Source: Microbulbifer variabilis
GTDB lineage: Bacteria > Pseudomonadota > Gammaproteobacteria > Pseudomonadales > Cellvibrionaceae
Assembly (NCBI RefSeq): GCF_020524905.1
Contig: NZ_JAIVKI010000002.1
Location: 310,001 to 374,000, forward strand
DNA: 64,000 nucleotides
Direction of reading: 5' to 3'
Part shown: positions 32,901 to 40,962 of the stretch, piece by piece
Layout: every line of letters begins with the position of its first letter
Numbering within the stretch: the stretch's first letter is position 1
Made by a program: the position numbers and the translations under genes
The notes under the pieces: model-generated
What the model was told of the DNA's origin: nothing
Databases searched by the model: none
The model's input: only the letters and a program-made list of their open reading frames with translations

Positions 32901-35900
32901 ATCACCTCTCCGATATCTATTACACTGGTACCGCTCAGCAGAATGGTGATCGCCGTGTCAGTTTTGAGTATGGCAATGGCGTAAGACCAGATATTGAATC
33001 TGGTTATTTGGCTGGAGGACTAACACGCTTATCGAAGCGCCTTAGTGAGATAACTGTTTACTCTCAGGGTGATAAGGTGCGTGAATACCGCTTTGATTAC
33101 CAGTTGAGTGACGCTACAAAGAGTAGTTTGCTAAAAACCATAACTCTCTGTTCTGGGAATGGTATTTGTTTTGCCCCTACCGCTCTTGAGTGGGCAGATG
33201 CGGATGAGAGTAAGCAAGCAGAAATTTTGGGGGCTGCCGCTTATAGTGGAGCCAACCACTCAAATAGTGGCAGAACGATTAGTGCGCTATTCCCGGAGGC
33301 GAAGAGTATTGATCGACTGGCTCCGAGGGGAGACTTTAATGGGGATGGTGTTCGGGATTGGCCTGGATATTTTATCAGCGCCGAAGGACAGTTGACCGGC
33401 ACATTTAATGCCAATACAGAAGGCTGTACACCATACCCCGGAAGTCTTCGCTGTGTAGAACTGGATGCAAATAGTGATGGTAAAAGCGATACCTGGAGAG
33501 TAGCTTCCGGAAAATTACAGATCGGTATTAGCAACGGAGATGGTAGTTTCTCCTGGGTTTCAACGCCGATAGCTTTGCCAGGCTTGGATCATATTCTTGA
33601 TGCAAGGGATTACAACGGGGATGGCTGGGTAGACTTACAAATTCGCAGGGGCGACTCTCTAAGCAATAATGAATTGTACTTATACCTTCATACGGGTAAT
33701 GCCCAGTCACCCTATAAAGATAATGGCCAATTTGTAACTACATTTTTATATGATAAAAATAAATGGAGCCATCGAAACTCTGTGGAGTTTGTTGGGGATA
33801 TCACCGGTAACGGGCTTCCAGATATCTTGGTCTATAACACAACCATGCACTTGGGTGGTGTTGGTGATGTTGGCTCGCCACAATTAACCCCCTCTAAATA
33901 CCTCTTTACTACTCGCACATCAAATGGTGTCAGTTTTGTTTCTTCTTTAGTCGGTGTTCCAGTTTATGAATCAACCGCTTTATATTTCTATTATTTGTTA
34001 GATATCAATGGAGATGGACTTCAAGACTGGGTGAATTGGAGAGGTGATGAGTCCGGCCTTTACTATCGTCTGAATAAGGGTGGAACATTTACCGATTGGG
34101 AGTTTGCTTCTATAGGAAATTCTCTCCCTACTAGGCGTTATTTCTATAACCAGAAACTTGATGGTGATAGAAGTTATGAGGTTTTATATGGGTTGAAGTA
34201 TGTTAATGCCTTTAAGAAATTTGATAGGGGATCAAACGGCAAAATTGGATTTATCTACCCATCCAGGAGGTTGGTAGAGAGCTGCTACAAGGCTTATGAC
34301 GGAGGCAGTTTAACGGAGTTTTGTGGTGATGCACTCTATGGAAAGTTTAACTCCTCAACTCCAGGCAATCCCATTTATGAAAACTTTGATGTCTCCAAAG
34401 TAGATAACAGTCTCTACGCTTTTGAAGGTCTGCAATTTGTTGAGCAGGCAGATGGCAGTTTCAAAGTAGAACAATTTGATCCAAATATCGTAGGCACGGC
34501 TTATAACTCTGCGGTCATTGATGCATTCGGCAATGGGTTACAGGACTTCGTCTATTCCTACGGTTGTGTAAACTATCCTGATAGTTGCTCAGTTCCCAAT
34601 GCCCAAGGGCACTCAGAAGGGGTATATATTCAAAGGAACCGAGGATCAGCACAGGCTAACGAGCTATACGAACCCACCGACATGCTGGTCGCTGTAGAAA
34701 ATGGCTTCGGTGTCCGCGATGAATGGCATTACCGCCCCTTGTCTTCCCGCGATGATCGTTACTATTCCAGCGCAAAGCCCTTTTATGAGCGCGGTGGTTA
34801 CCTGGATAGCCTGCCCTCGTCCGTACAGGATGACCACTTCGAGTTTACTTCCAGCATGTACGTGGTGGCTGAGCATCGTCAGTCCAATGGCGTAGGCAGT
34901 CTGAATAAAAAGCAGTACCGCTACAAGGGGGCCGTATTTAACAACAAAGGTCGCGGTTTCCAGGGCTTCCACACCATTATTGAAGAAGACCTGGCAGCAG
35001 ATATCGAGACCCAGTCCGACTTCCACCAAATATTCCCGCTTGCCGGTAAGCTCCATAAACAGCGTAAATGGGAGCTGGGGGATCGCTCTTCCGATACTAG
35101 TGGTGTGAATGCCTTAGAGGAATCCAGTTTTCATTGGCAGTTCTGGCCCAAGGGCGGGCACTCATCCCCAGTAGTGGTGGATGCCCTTACGGATTCGTGG
35201 AGCGTTTCCGCCAATGACCCCTATTTTGTCGGCCCTAAAGAACAGAGTTCGATTCACCGCACCCTAAAAAGGTCGGGTAACAGCCGCACCCATTTGTACA
35301 CCCAGAGCCAGACCACTAGTTTTGATGCCTGGGGCAATGTGCTGCTGGCGGAAAACCGTTATGAGGAAGCCAACAGCTCTCATATTGTGGTTTCCACTAC
35401 CAACACCCAGTATGCCGCTGCGGATCAAACTAACTGGTGGATCAATAAACCCTCAAAGCAGACGGTGACCAAAAAATCCATCCAAAGCCGCAAAGGGGTA
35501 GCTATTGCTGCGGATACGGATACACAGCAATCCGTAGTGGTGGATTTCCTGCAGTGGGATAGCAATGTTCGCAAACCCAAGCAGGTAAAAACTACGCCGT
35601 CTAATGGCAAGTGGACCCAGGTGGATACGGTTTACAACAGCCACGGCCTGCCCACCAAGATCACTACTTCCGCAGAAGGGGAGGCAAAGACGCGGGTAGT
35701 AGAAACTACCGCGTTTAGCGCCGATGGTTACTTCCCCAAAACGGTTAAAAATGCTCTGGGCCATACGGTTACTACCGAGACCAACGCCAAGTTCGGCCAA
35801 CCGGACTCGGTCACCGATGCCAATGGCCTCACCACTCGCTACAGTTATGATGCCTTTGGTCGTGTCATTAAGGTTACTGCGCCTTCCGCGCTTGGCCTTA

Positions 35901-38734
35901 AGGCTGCACCGGATGGGCATACCGCTCTGCAATGGTGTAGCTCCGGCTGTAGCCGCGCGCCTGGTGCAGTGTTTAAAACCATTCAGCAGCAGGCCGGCAC
36001 ACCGGAACAGGTTACCTACCACGATCAGCTCGGCCGCGTGATCCGCACCGAAGTGCAGGCCTTCGACGGCAGCGACTGGATCGCACGAACCGTAACCTAT
36101 AACGCCTTGGGCCAGACCACCTACGAATCGGTACCGCACTACGCCAGCAGCGGCACCAGTTCTGGCACCCGCTACCTGGATTACGACACCTTCGGCCGCG
36201 CCCTGCACAAGACGGTGAACCAGACCAACGGCCAGCAACTGGATGTGACCTACACCCACGAACAGGCCAGTGGATTTACCACCGATATCCTGGTGAACGG
36301 CCGCACTATGAGCCGCACCTATAACGGCCTGCAGCAGCTGACCGAAACCGTCGATGCCCTAAGCGGCACCACTCGCTATGCCTACGACGGTGCTGGCAAT
36401 CCCATTGTCTTACAGGACGCCAGTAGCAATCGCATTACCGCCAAGTACAACGCTCTCGGCCAGAAAGAATGGGTAGACGATCCCAATATGGGGTCCAAAT
36501 CGTTTACCTATACCGGCTTTGGCGAAGTGGAAACGGAGATTGACGGCAACCTGGATGTCACCAGCTTTACCTACGACCGCCTCGGCCGCATGGAAAGTCG
36601 CAGTGTCAACGGCACAGAGGAAACCAGCTGGAAATACGACAGCGCCGCCAACGGCAAGGGCCTGCCCTCAAGGGAGAGCCGCAGCGATACCAGCTATGCA
36701 CGCAGCTACAGCTACGACGCCCTGAGCCGCCCCTACCAAGTCACCACCACCATCGACGGCGAAGACTTTGTTACGGTCAATCACTACGACAGTAATTACG
36801 GCCGCCCCAAAGGGCTCAGTTACCCCTCCGGGCTCACCCTGCAATACGGCTACAACAGTGCCGGCTACCAGTTCCGCACCAGTAATGCCGCCAGTGGCTA
36901 CACCTACCGGGAAATCACCCAGATGGATGCCTGGGGCGAGTGGGATTTTGCCAATGTTGCCGCCGGCAATTACACCATCAGCCGCAGCTTCTATTCAGAA
37001 ACCGGGCAGATGGCCGGCACCACCTTCGACAGCCTGGTGCAGAACCACCAGGGTATTGCCTACAGCTACGACAGCTTCGGCAACTTGTCGGAGCAGGTAG
37101 TACATCTGCCCTCAAAAACTCCGGCACTCAATGTAGAGAACCACTATTACGATGTCCTCAATCGCCTGGATTACAGCACCCGTACCGATGGCCCCACTAT
37201 CGATTATGACTACGATGCTATCGGTAACCTGCTGAAGAAAGACGACTTTGCCAGCAGCTATAGCTACACCGGTGGCAGTAGTGGCGGCCCCAGTGCGGTG
37301 AAGAGCGTTAGCCTGATCGGCGGTGGCACCAAGAGTTATGGCTACGACCAGAACGGCAACCGCACCCATGAAAACGGCGCGCAGCAGATCTGGTACAACG
37401 CCTATAACAAACCCACCCGCATCAAGCGCAACGGCGCCAACCTGTATTTCTACTATGGCGCTGATCAAATGCGCTACAAGCAGGTTAACCAAACCAGCGG
37501 TAAGACCACCCTGTATATCGACAAGCTGTTCGAAAAGATTACAGGAGGGGGTGAAACCCAATACCGCCACTTTATCGGCGATATCGCCGTGCTCACCAGC
37601 ACTGATAACGGCAGTGATATCACGCACAAAATCGGCTTCAACCACCGCGACCGTCTCGGCTCCACTGCCGCCGTAGGCGACGAAGCCGGCAACCTCAAGG
37701 AGAGCCACAGCTTCGACCCCTTCGGCAAACCACGCCAGGGCAATATCCTCGATAAAGACACCGCGATCCTGGAAAGCGCCTACAGCACCCGCGGCTTTAC
37801 CGATCACGAGCATCTGGACGATGTGGAGTTGATCCATATGAACGGGCGGGCCTATGACTACAATCTTGGGCGCTTCCTCTCTGTGGACCCGATTATTGTT
37901 CAGCCCGGTGATTCCCAGGCACTTAATCCTTACAGTTACATTCTTAATAACCCTCTGGCGGGGGCTGATCCGAGTGGGTACTTCCCTGAAGATCGTGCTT
38001 ATGGTGCCGGTATTGGTTTTGCAAAGGCTCTTGGCATCATTCCCGCAGAGGATGCTGAGCTGGTAATTGCTGCCGAGATTGCCTGTCGAAACTGTAATGG
38101 CGGTGCCGTTGAAGAGGGAGCTAGGAGTGCTGAGGCCATTGCTGAGAGTGGAAAGACTTTTATCCGGGATGTTGCTGCTGGGGTTGGCGTTACGGTTGCA
38201 GCGAAATATGCGGCAGAAAAAGGGTTAGAAAAATTTCTCGAAAGTGGCAGAAAAGGCCGGAAGGGTAGTAGAAGATCCCAGTCCTCAAACGACAACGGCA
38301 ATGGTTCTGTTTCTGACAAAGGTAGTAGTCAGCAAGCTTCTGATATTGGCTCTCAATCTTCTAGAACAAAAAACACTGTCTGGCATGGCACTGATAGTGA
38401 ATCCGCGAAAAGTATCAAAGAGGAAGGATTGCGAGTAGATCGAAATCGGAGTGCAGATTCACTTAATGATGAAGCAGGATTTTCTGTAACGACTAATAAG
38501 CAGGATGCAATTGAGTTTGCAGAAGGGAAAACAGCGATGCGTAATATGGAGCAAGGGAGGACAGATCTGGAGCCGGTTGTTCTAAAGGCTGAGAGAAGTA
38601 ATTTGCCAGAATTAACTTCTCGCTCAAATCCAAGGCTCGGGGAGAGATTTGATAACGATCAAGAGCATAGAGTAAAACAAGAAGACTTTGATAAAGTCGG
38701 TCCAGGTGTATTTGAGGATGAAAGGCTAAGGTAA
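29963..38734 (+). CDS. Secreted SpvB/TcdB/Rhs-repeat polymorphic toxin with C-terminal ADP-ribosyltransferase-like tip
   Basis: A giant 2923-residue protein. A signal peptide (FFCFIFGILISFQVLA) precedes about seven fibronectin-III-like modules (residues 133-760). Next come an SpvB/Tc-toxin B domain (QLPIELPPGRAGIQPEVSLN, about 810), FG-GAP/VCBS-like repeats with FNGDGVRDW (about 1125), YD/Rhs repeats such as YDAFGRV (about 1962), and the Rhs core signature GRAYDYNLGRFLSVDP (about 2629) ending DPSGY near 2670. After this conserved point comes the variable tip; VWHGTDSESAKSIKEEGL (2806) and FSVTTNKQDAIEFA resemble the H-Y/F-E ADP-ribosyltransferase fold (inferred). The start is TTG 29963 after GAAGGTG; GTG 29993 after GGGGAG is equally possible. 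GC is higher in the Rhs core than in both ends. No PAAR domain. Confidence 0.9.
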   Translation: MYHLFGWGVFVPRFFCFIFGILISFQVLASVSGPSTNSTGIFTAKYSSAPNFHDRAELRITRNGTFVTTYSIGTSSGSKTITVSSPGTYMVEHWTMKEAGCLQQGRFGCTEPVPGIPWGTRGSFSVTVSIPQPGDISIPAQNTSGSYTISWGAASGSPSKYQLQERKDSGGWSTIYDGPARSKSVSAQTTGIYRYRVRACYTACSYFTAEKTLTVVRTPGAITVPSTSTNGSIAVSWTSVSGADSYVVEEQKNNGTWSQVYAGTQFDKTVTGRGNGIYRYRVAAVENGQTGSYRYSSNVTVSRAPAVPGGLSVPTTTTSGSYTVSWNSVSGAQQYFLEETGTRSGGWTLSGTSKNFSKPLNGSYSYRVRACSTYQGVNACSAYTAKKTVRVSQPSLKVQSVTGQGTVTLLFNTGWKGAISCELKRNNKLIHQDAVNDGTTFVDTVPSSGRHNYYYNCYECLQGSFSDRCTEPNPIGSTNVSANVVLVPSKPSLSVVGNTHSKNGSAAFISESSGPIQKARWQKRINSSAWPANTNFSEYVTTDGNFQVSGLTDGNWEVRSKNCNSAGCSDNWSNSATVSVLHSPQASFSISFSGDFDEGKYSVNWSPASGTVGHYYLRENKNGFWGDWLDRGTTRTYKPDPQPDGSYEYEVKACNSSGCSNSVRSQKLTIEHPAPAVPTNLIATRVNQEIKLTWDKVAGGFDDEYEFRLNGEGWRSVNTSLTATQPIGSYGPYTFDVRACNHTPGDRKCSSFTTTTYTVPDPDPSAPGWAKPIGSLALLDTGYSAPQLSTHQETLGVIKGTGSSSGGAASYQLPIELPPGRAGIQPEVSLNYSSRAGNGVLGKGWSLAAGSQITRCPQTFAQDGQAIPVLYTDTDRLCLDGQRLVVISGSYGASGAVYQTEQDTQARVTQYGGINGGSTWFKVELKNGRIRRYGDNADSRHIAQGVNTIKSWGISFEEDRAAPNSNSINYVYKNFGRGEYHLSDIYYTGTAQQNGDRRVSFEYGNGVRPDIESGYLAGGLTRLSKRLSEITVYSQGDKVREYRFDYQLSDATKSSLLKTITLCSGNGICFAPTALEWADADESKQAEILGAAAYSGANHSNSGRTISALFPEAKSIDRLAPRGDFNGDGVRDWPGYFISAEGQLTGTFNANTEGCTPYPGSLRCVELDANSDGKSDTWRVASGKLQIGISNGDGSFSWVSTPIALPGLDHILDARDYNGDGWVDLQIRRGDSLSNNELYLYLHTGNAQSPYKDNGQFVTTFLYDKNKWSHRNSVEFVGDITGNGLPDILVYNTTMHLGGVGDVGSPQLTPSKYLFTTRTSNGVSFVSSLVGVPVYESTALYFYYLLDINGDGLQDWVNWRGDESGLYYRLNKGGTFTDWEFASIGNSLPTRRYFYNQKLDGDRSYEVLYGLKYVNAFKKFDRGSNGKIGFIYPSRRLVESCYKAYDGGSLTEFCGDALYGKFNSSTPGNPIYENFDVSKVDNSLYAFEGLQFVEQADGSFKVEQFDPNIVGTAYNSAVIDAFGNGLQDFVYSYGCVNYPDSCSVPNAQGHSEGVYIQRNRGSAQANELYEPTDMLVAVENGFGVRDEWHYRPLSSRDDRYYSSAKPFYERGGYLDSLPSSVQDDHFEFTSSMYVVAEHRQSNGVGSLNKKQYRYKGAVFNNKGRGFQGFHTIIEEDLAADIETQSDFHQIFPLAGKLHKQRKWELGDRSSDTSGVNALEESSFHWQFWPKGGHSSPVVVDALTDSWSVSANDPYFVGPKEQSSIHRTLKRSGNSRTHLYTQSQTTSFDAWGNVLLAENRYEEANSSHIVVSTTNTQYAAADQTNWWINKPSKQTVTKKSIQSRKGVAIAADTDTQQSVVVDFLQWDSNVRKPKQVKTTPSNGKWTQVDTVYNSHGLPTKITTSAEGEAKTRVVETTAFSADGYFPKTVKNALGHTVTTETNAKFGQPDSVTDANGLTTRYSYDAFGRVIKVTAPSALGLKAAPDGHTALQWCSSGCSRAPGAVFKTIQQQAGTPEQVTYHDQLGRVIRTEVQAFDGSDWIARTVTYNALGQTTYESVPHYASSGTSSGTRYLDYDTFGRALHKTVNQTNGQQLDVTYTHEQASGFTTDILVNGRTMSRTYNGLQQLTETVDALSGTTRYAYDGAGNPIVLQDASSNRITAKYNALGQKEWVDDPNMGSKSFTYTGFGEVETEIDGNLDVTSFTYDRLGRMESRSVNGTEETSWKYDSAANGKGLPSRESRSDTSYARSYSYDALSRPYQVTTTIDGEDFVTVNHYDSNYGRPKGLSYPSGLTLQYGYNSAGYQFRTSNAASGYTYREITQMDAWGEWDFANVAAGNYTISRSFYSETGQMAGTTFDSLVQNHQGIAYSYDSFGNLSEQVVHLPSKTPALNVENHYYDVLNRLDYSTRTDGPTIDYDYDAIGNLLKKDDFASSYSYTGGSSGGPSAVKSVSLIGGGTKSYGYDQNGNRTHENGAQQIWYNAYNKPTRIKRNGANLYFYYGADQMRYKQVNQTSGKTTLYIDKLFEKITGGGETQYRHFIGDIAVLTSTDNGSDITHKIGFNHRDRLGSTAAVGDEAGNLKESHSFDPFGKPRQGNILDKDTAILESAYSTRGFTDHEHLDDVELIHMNGRAYDYNLGRFLSVDPIIVQPGDSQALNPYSYILNNPLAGADPSGYFPEDRAYGAGIGFAKALGIIPAEDAELVIAAEIACRNCNGGAVEEGARSAEAIAESGKTFIRDVAAGVGVTVAAKYAAEKGLEKFLESGRKGRKGSRRSQSSNDNGNGSVSDKGSSQQASDIGSQSSRTKNTVWHGTDSESAKSIKEEGLRVDRNRSADSLNDEAGFSVTTNKQDAIEFAEGKTAMRNMEQGRTDLEPVVLKAERSNLPELTSRSNPRLGERFDNDQEHRVKQEDFDKVGPGVFEDERLR

Positions 38735-39136
38735 ATGATGCAGCTAAATGTCTGGAGTGGAAAATTTTCTGGAGCCCAGGGGATAGAGATAAACCCTGCG
38801 GCTGTAGTGGAGCAAGCAAAAATACATTTTTCATATGTAACTATAAGCCAAGTTGATCGTTACTCGAAGAGAGCCCAATGGGCAAAGGAAGAGCTTTTAA
38901 ATGAATCTTCTTCTTTCAGTAAAAAATTTCTTATGGAAATTATTGAAGAGTGTGATTTTAATTTGCCTGCACTTTCTTTTTCTGTATCGATTAATGGCGA
39001 ATCGTTCTGCGAATGTCTAGCATATAGGTTTGGTATTAAGTTTTATACTGTTGAGATGTCTGATGTGGACTCTATTCTATTGGAGCAAATAAAAGATTTT
39101 TTAAATAAATTTGATTTGGTTTTGGATCTCAGCTGA
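38735..39136 (+). CDS. Putative cognate immunity protein of the Rhs toxin
   Basis: 133 residues with no family I recognise and no signal peptide. The ATG follows the toxin stop without a gap, and the AT-rich composition matches the toxin tip, the usual arrangement for an immunity gene. It contains an acidic, helix-prone C-terminal half (MSDVDSILLEQIKDFLNKFDLVLDLS). The function is inferred only from position and size. Confidence 0.65.
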   Translation: MMQLNVWSGKFSGAQGIEINPAAVVEQAKIHFSYVTISQVDRYSKRAQWAKEELLNESSSFSKKFLMEIIEECDFNLPALSFSVSINGESFCECLAYRFGIKFYTVEMSDVDSILLEQIKDFLNKFDLVLDLS

Positions 39137-39137
39137 A

Positions 39138-39608
39138 TTGGCAAAAAAAACGGTAAAGTTCGACTCAGGAGATGTATTTTTAATCCCTCTGGAGGACAAA
39201 GAAACCTACGGTGTCGGGCAGGTGATAGAAATCACTAAAGAGGCGCTTAACAGCGTGATCTGTGGTTTTTATGACCTGCGGGTTGGCAGGGATTTCGATG
39301 TGGCAGAGGCGGTTGCCGAGCGGTTGATTGCGGTCCAGTTTACAACGCCTGACTTGCTGGAAAGCGGTGTCTGGCCCATCGTCGGTAAGATTGATCCGGT
39401 GAATCCAAATGACTACTTTGATCTGGGTGAGTTAAAGGAAAATGGTTACATCGGTGCTGAAATTGAAGGCTCAGCCATTATCAGGAAATTTTTAAGTGCC
39501 TACTTTGGCTTAATACCATGGAACTGTTATTACAGGGACGATTACTTTGATGGAATGATGCTGTATCCAGAAAAAAAGCCGAAAGAAATTTACCTCGAAG
39601 AAAAGTAA
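39138..39608 (+). CDS. Imm26-family immunity-like protein (first copy)
   Basis: The core KFDSGDVFLIPLEDKETYGVGQV matches the start of the Imm26 family, with a strand rich in IPL followed by a GQV strand. It is soluble and about 156 residues. The start is uncertain: TTG 39138 begins just before the conserved part, and TTG 39111 overlaps the previous gene by 26 bases. Neither has a good ribosome binding site. GC content rises visibly within the first 100 bases, so the gene may have lost its native start where a module was joined. A second, divergent Imm26-like gene lies at 41487-41963. Confidence 0.65.
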   Translation: MAKKTVKFDSGDVFLIPLEDKETYGVGQVIEITKEALNSVICGFYDLRVGRDFDVAEAVAERLIAVQFTTPDLLESGVWPIVGKIDPVNPNDYFDLGELKENGYIGAEIEGSAIIRKFLSAYFGLIPWNCYYRDDYFDGMMLYPEKKPKEIYLEEK

Positions 39609-39672
39609 TCCGCCCAAAGTGAGTGAAGGTGGCGTGTTGGGATATTACATATTTAAGAATAGCGAAGTTACC

Positions 39673-39704
39673 AAAGCCCTGGCAGTGAGATCTGCCGGGG
39701 CTTT
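39673..39704. terminator. Repeated bidirectional hairpin, copy 1
   Basis: AAAGCCCTGGCAG and CTGCCGGGGCTTT pair, with one G-T wobble, around a short loop. It is one of four near-identical hairpins in the module array, each placed between a plus-strand immunity gene and an antisense regulator gene or fragment. A-run before and T-run after make it a terminator for both strands. Confidence 0.8.
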
Positions 39705-39726
39705 GTTGTATCTGGGAGTTGCAGGT

Positions 39727-39804
39727 TTAGTGAGCAGCCTGCTGAATAACCGTCTCCAACATCTCGCTAACAAACTTCTGTTTGGCCTTGGGCAGCAGGG
39801 CTAC
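39727..39804 (-). pseudogene. 3' fragment of XRE regulator 1
   Basis: These 78 bases are nearly identical to the last part of the intact regulator gene at 40963-41310: the stop codon and about 25 codons encoding KAKQKFVSEMLETVIQQ. Identity continues outward through the hairpin copy but ends abruptly at GGGCTAC (39804). It is the scar of a truncated module. Confidence 0.85.
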
Positions 39805-39847
39805 ACCTCATTCCTAGAATGAGAGCCGCTAACCCAAAAGGTGTAGC
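39800..39847. repeat. Nested inverted repeats at a module junction
   Basis: GCTACACCT (39800-39808) and AGGTGTAGC (39839-39847) are perfect 9-base inverted arms. Inside them CTCATTC and GAATGAG (39807-39823) form a second inverted pair. They lie exactly where homology to the intact XRE gene stops. No recombinase site is recognised. Confidence 0.5.
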
Positions 39848-39891
39848 TGGTTGAGAATGCTTAGCCTAAAAAATCAGGGCATATAAACCCC

Positions 39892-39927
39892 AAAAAAAGC
39901 CCCGGCAGAGAGATCTGCCGGGGCTTT
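39892..39927. terminator. Repeated bidirectional hairpin, copy 2
   Basis: AGCCCCGGCAGA and TCTGCCGGGGCT are perfect 12-base arms around GAGA, preceded by a run of seven A residues and followed by TTTG. Same family as copies 1, 3 and 4. Confidence 0.85.
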
Positions 39928-39941
39928 GCCGTTATGATTTA

Positions 39942-40010
39942 TCAAGCCTGCTTCTTCAGCTTGGCATTATCGAGCTGCTTGAAGCGGTCGGTATCGTCGG
40001 CGGTGCGGCA
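39942..40010 (-). pseudogene. 3' fragment of XRE regulator 2
   Basis: Read on the minus strand, the frame ends in FKQLDNAKLKKQA followed by TGA. It is closely related to the ending FIENAKLKKQA of the broken regulator at 42038-42364, with the same flanking hairpin. Upstream of this, homology is lost. Confidence 0.75.
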
Positions 40011-40084
40011 AAGTTAAGCGAAAAAGTGCCTTGGGGGTTGTGACCTGATAATCTGGGGTTCGCCTTGGCGCGAGTGCTCTTTAA

Positions 40085-40405
40085 GTCCTTGATTGCATTG
40101 GGGTTGTAGCGGAAATAGCGGCGGGTTCGCGTCGGAACAACTCTTCTGGTGGTGTGCACGCAGAGCCACAAGTTATCAAAGACCTTAATGGAAAACCGAA
40201 ACCTCATACTATCGCGGTAGATCAAAAGCCCTGTTCTAGTTGTGCTCCTCAAATTGCAGACGCAGGTGTAGATAAAGTCATCGTTCCTTCGAAACCTAGT
40301 AACCCTACAGGATCTCCTAAGTCCGCCGCTAGGGCAGCGGCAGAAAAGAACCAACCAGTACAGCCTAGGGAAATCAAGATAATAGAGGATGAAAGATTAC
40401 GATGA
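40085..40405 (+). pseudogene. Orphan Rhs toxin tip, deaminase-like
   Basis: A headless C-terminal toxin segment. In frame from 40085 it reads into SSGGVHAEPQVIKDL and then KPCSSCAPQIADAGVDKV. HAE plus PCxxC about 25 residues later is the zinc and proton-transfer signature of the cytidine-deaminase superfamily, widely used as Rhs/Tc toxin tips. The last residues, EDERLR, are identical to the end of the full-length toxin at 38734. No start codon with a ribosome binding site and no Rhs core precede it. The next gene overlaps its stop (ATGA), as in toxin-immunity pairs. It is probably silent until recombined onto an Rhs core. Confidence 0.75.
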
Positions 40406-40812
40406 AAAATGCGATTTTAAAGGTCGAAGAAGGAAGTTTCTTGTTGGAGTACAAGGTGGGAAGTCATGCACCGGCTTCTTTTGGTGGGCAGCATCATCAG
40501 GTATTTGAAGATGGATATGCAATTAATGTTGTTGATGGAAAAATAAGCTCTATCTTTATTTGCTACAGGGATGGTTACGAGGGGTTTAAAGCCTGTGAGT
40601 CAGAGGTTTGGATAAAAGAGCAGGCATTTAAATTTAATCAAAATACGACCTTGACTAATTTAAAGGCGGCTTTTGGAGACCCTGTAACGACGTGGAATGA
40701 TGGTGTTGAAATGTGTGCTGAATTTAAAATAAAAAATATTCAAGTCGAAGCTATTTGGAATGTTGATGGTGATCCTACGTTTGATTATTTATCAATTGAA
40801 GTGTTTGATTAA
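40402..40812 (+). CDS. Putative immunity protein for the deaminase-like tip
   Basis: 136 residues, AT-rich, soluble and rich in beta-strand patterns (FLLEYKVGSHAPASFGGQHHQVFEDGYAINVV, then ISSIFICYRDGYEGFKACE). The ATG overlaps the orphan tip's TGA, which ties it to that toxin. I recognise no named family. A hairpin terminator follows about 100 bases later. Confidence 0.65.
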   Translation: MKNAILKVEEGSFLLEYKVGSHAPASFGGQHHQVFEDGYAINVVDGKISSIFICYRDGYEGFKACESEVWIKEQAFKFNQNTTLTNLKAAFGDPVTTWNDGVEMCAEFKIKNIQVEAIWNVDGDPTFDYLSIEVFD

Positions 40813-40910
40813 AGAACGGGAAGGAATGCTCTTCTACTTTCTTTTTGTATGATTTTAATAACTCTGATGGGTTGGAGCTAATATTTGAGCGTTCACCTTA
40901 GAGCGTTTTA

Positions 40911-40940
40911 GGCCCCGATAGATTGGTCTGCCGGGGCTTT
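40911..40940. terminator. Repeated bidirectional hairpin, copy 3
   Basis: GGCCCCG and CGGGGCT arms with imperfect central pairing. Sequence after it (TTGTATCTGGGAGTTG) is shared with copy 1, showing that both belong to the same repeat unit with XRE regulator 1. Confidence 0.75.
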
Positions 40941-40962
40941 GTTGTATCTGGGAGTTGTAGGT

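Noticed and set aside
39619..39822. 67-codon plus-strand frame behind the first Imm26-like gene
   Set aside because: It translates straight through a hairpin and the antisense fragment of the XRE1 gene, so it is an artefact.
39800..39847. Inverted repeats considered as an integron attC site
   Set aside because: The conserved GTTRRRY and RYYYAAC core sites are not present in the right places, and no integrase is seen.
39956..40354. 132-codon minus-strand frame
   Set aside because: It covers the complement of the orphan deaminase-like tip and the XRE2 fragment; the plus-strand HAE/PCxxC reading and its immunity neighbour explain the region better. The stretch RRYFRYNPNAIKDL in it is unexplained.
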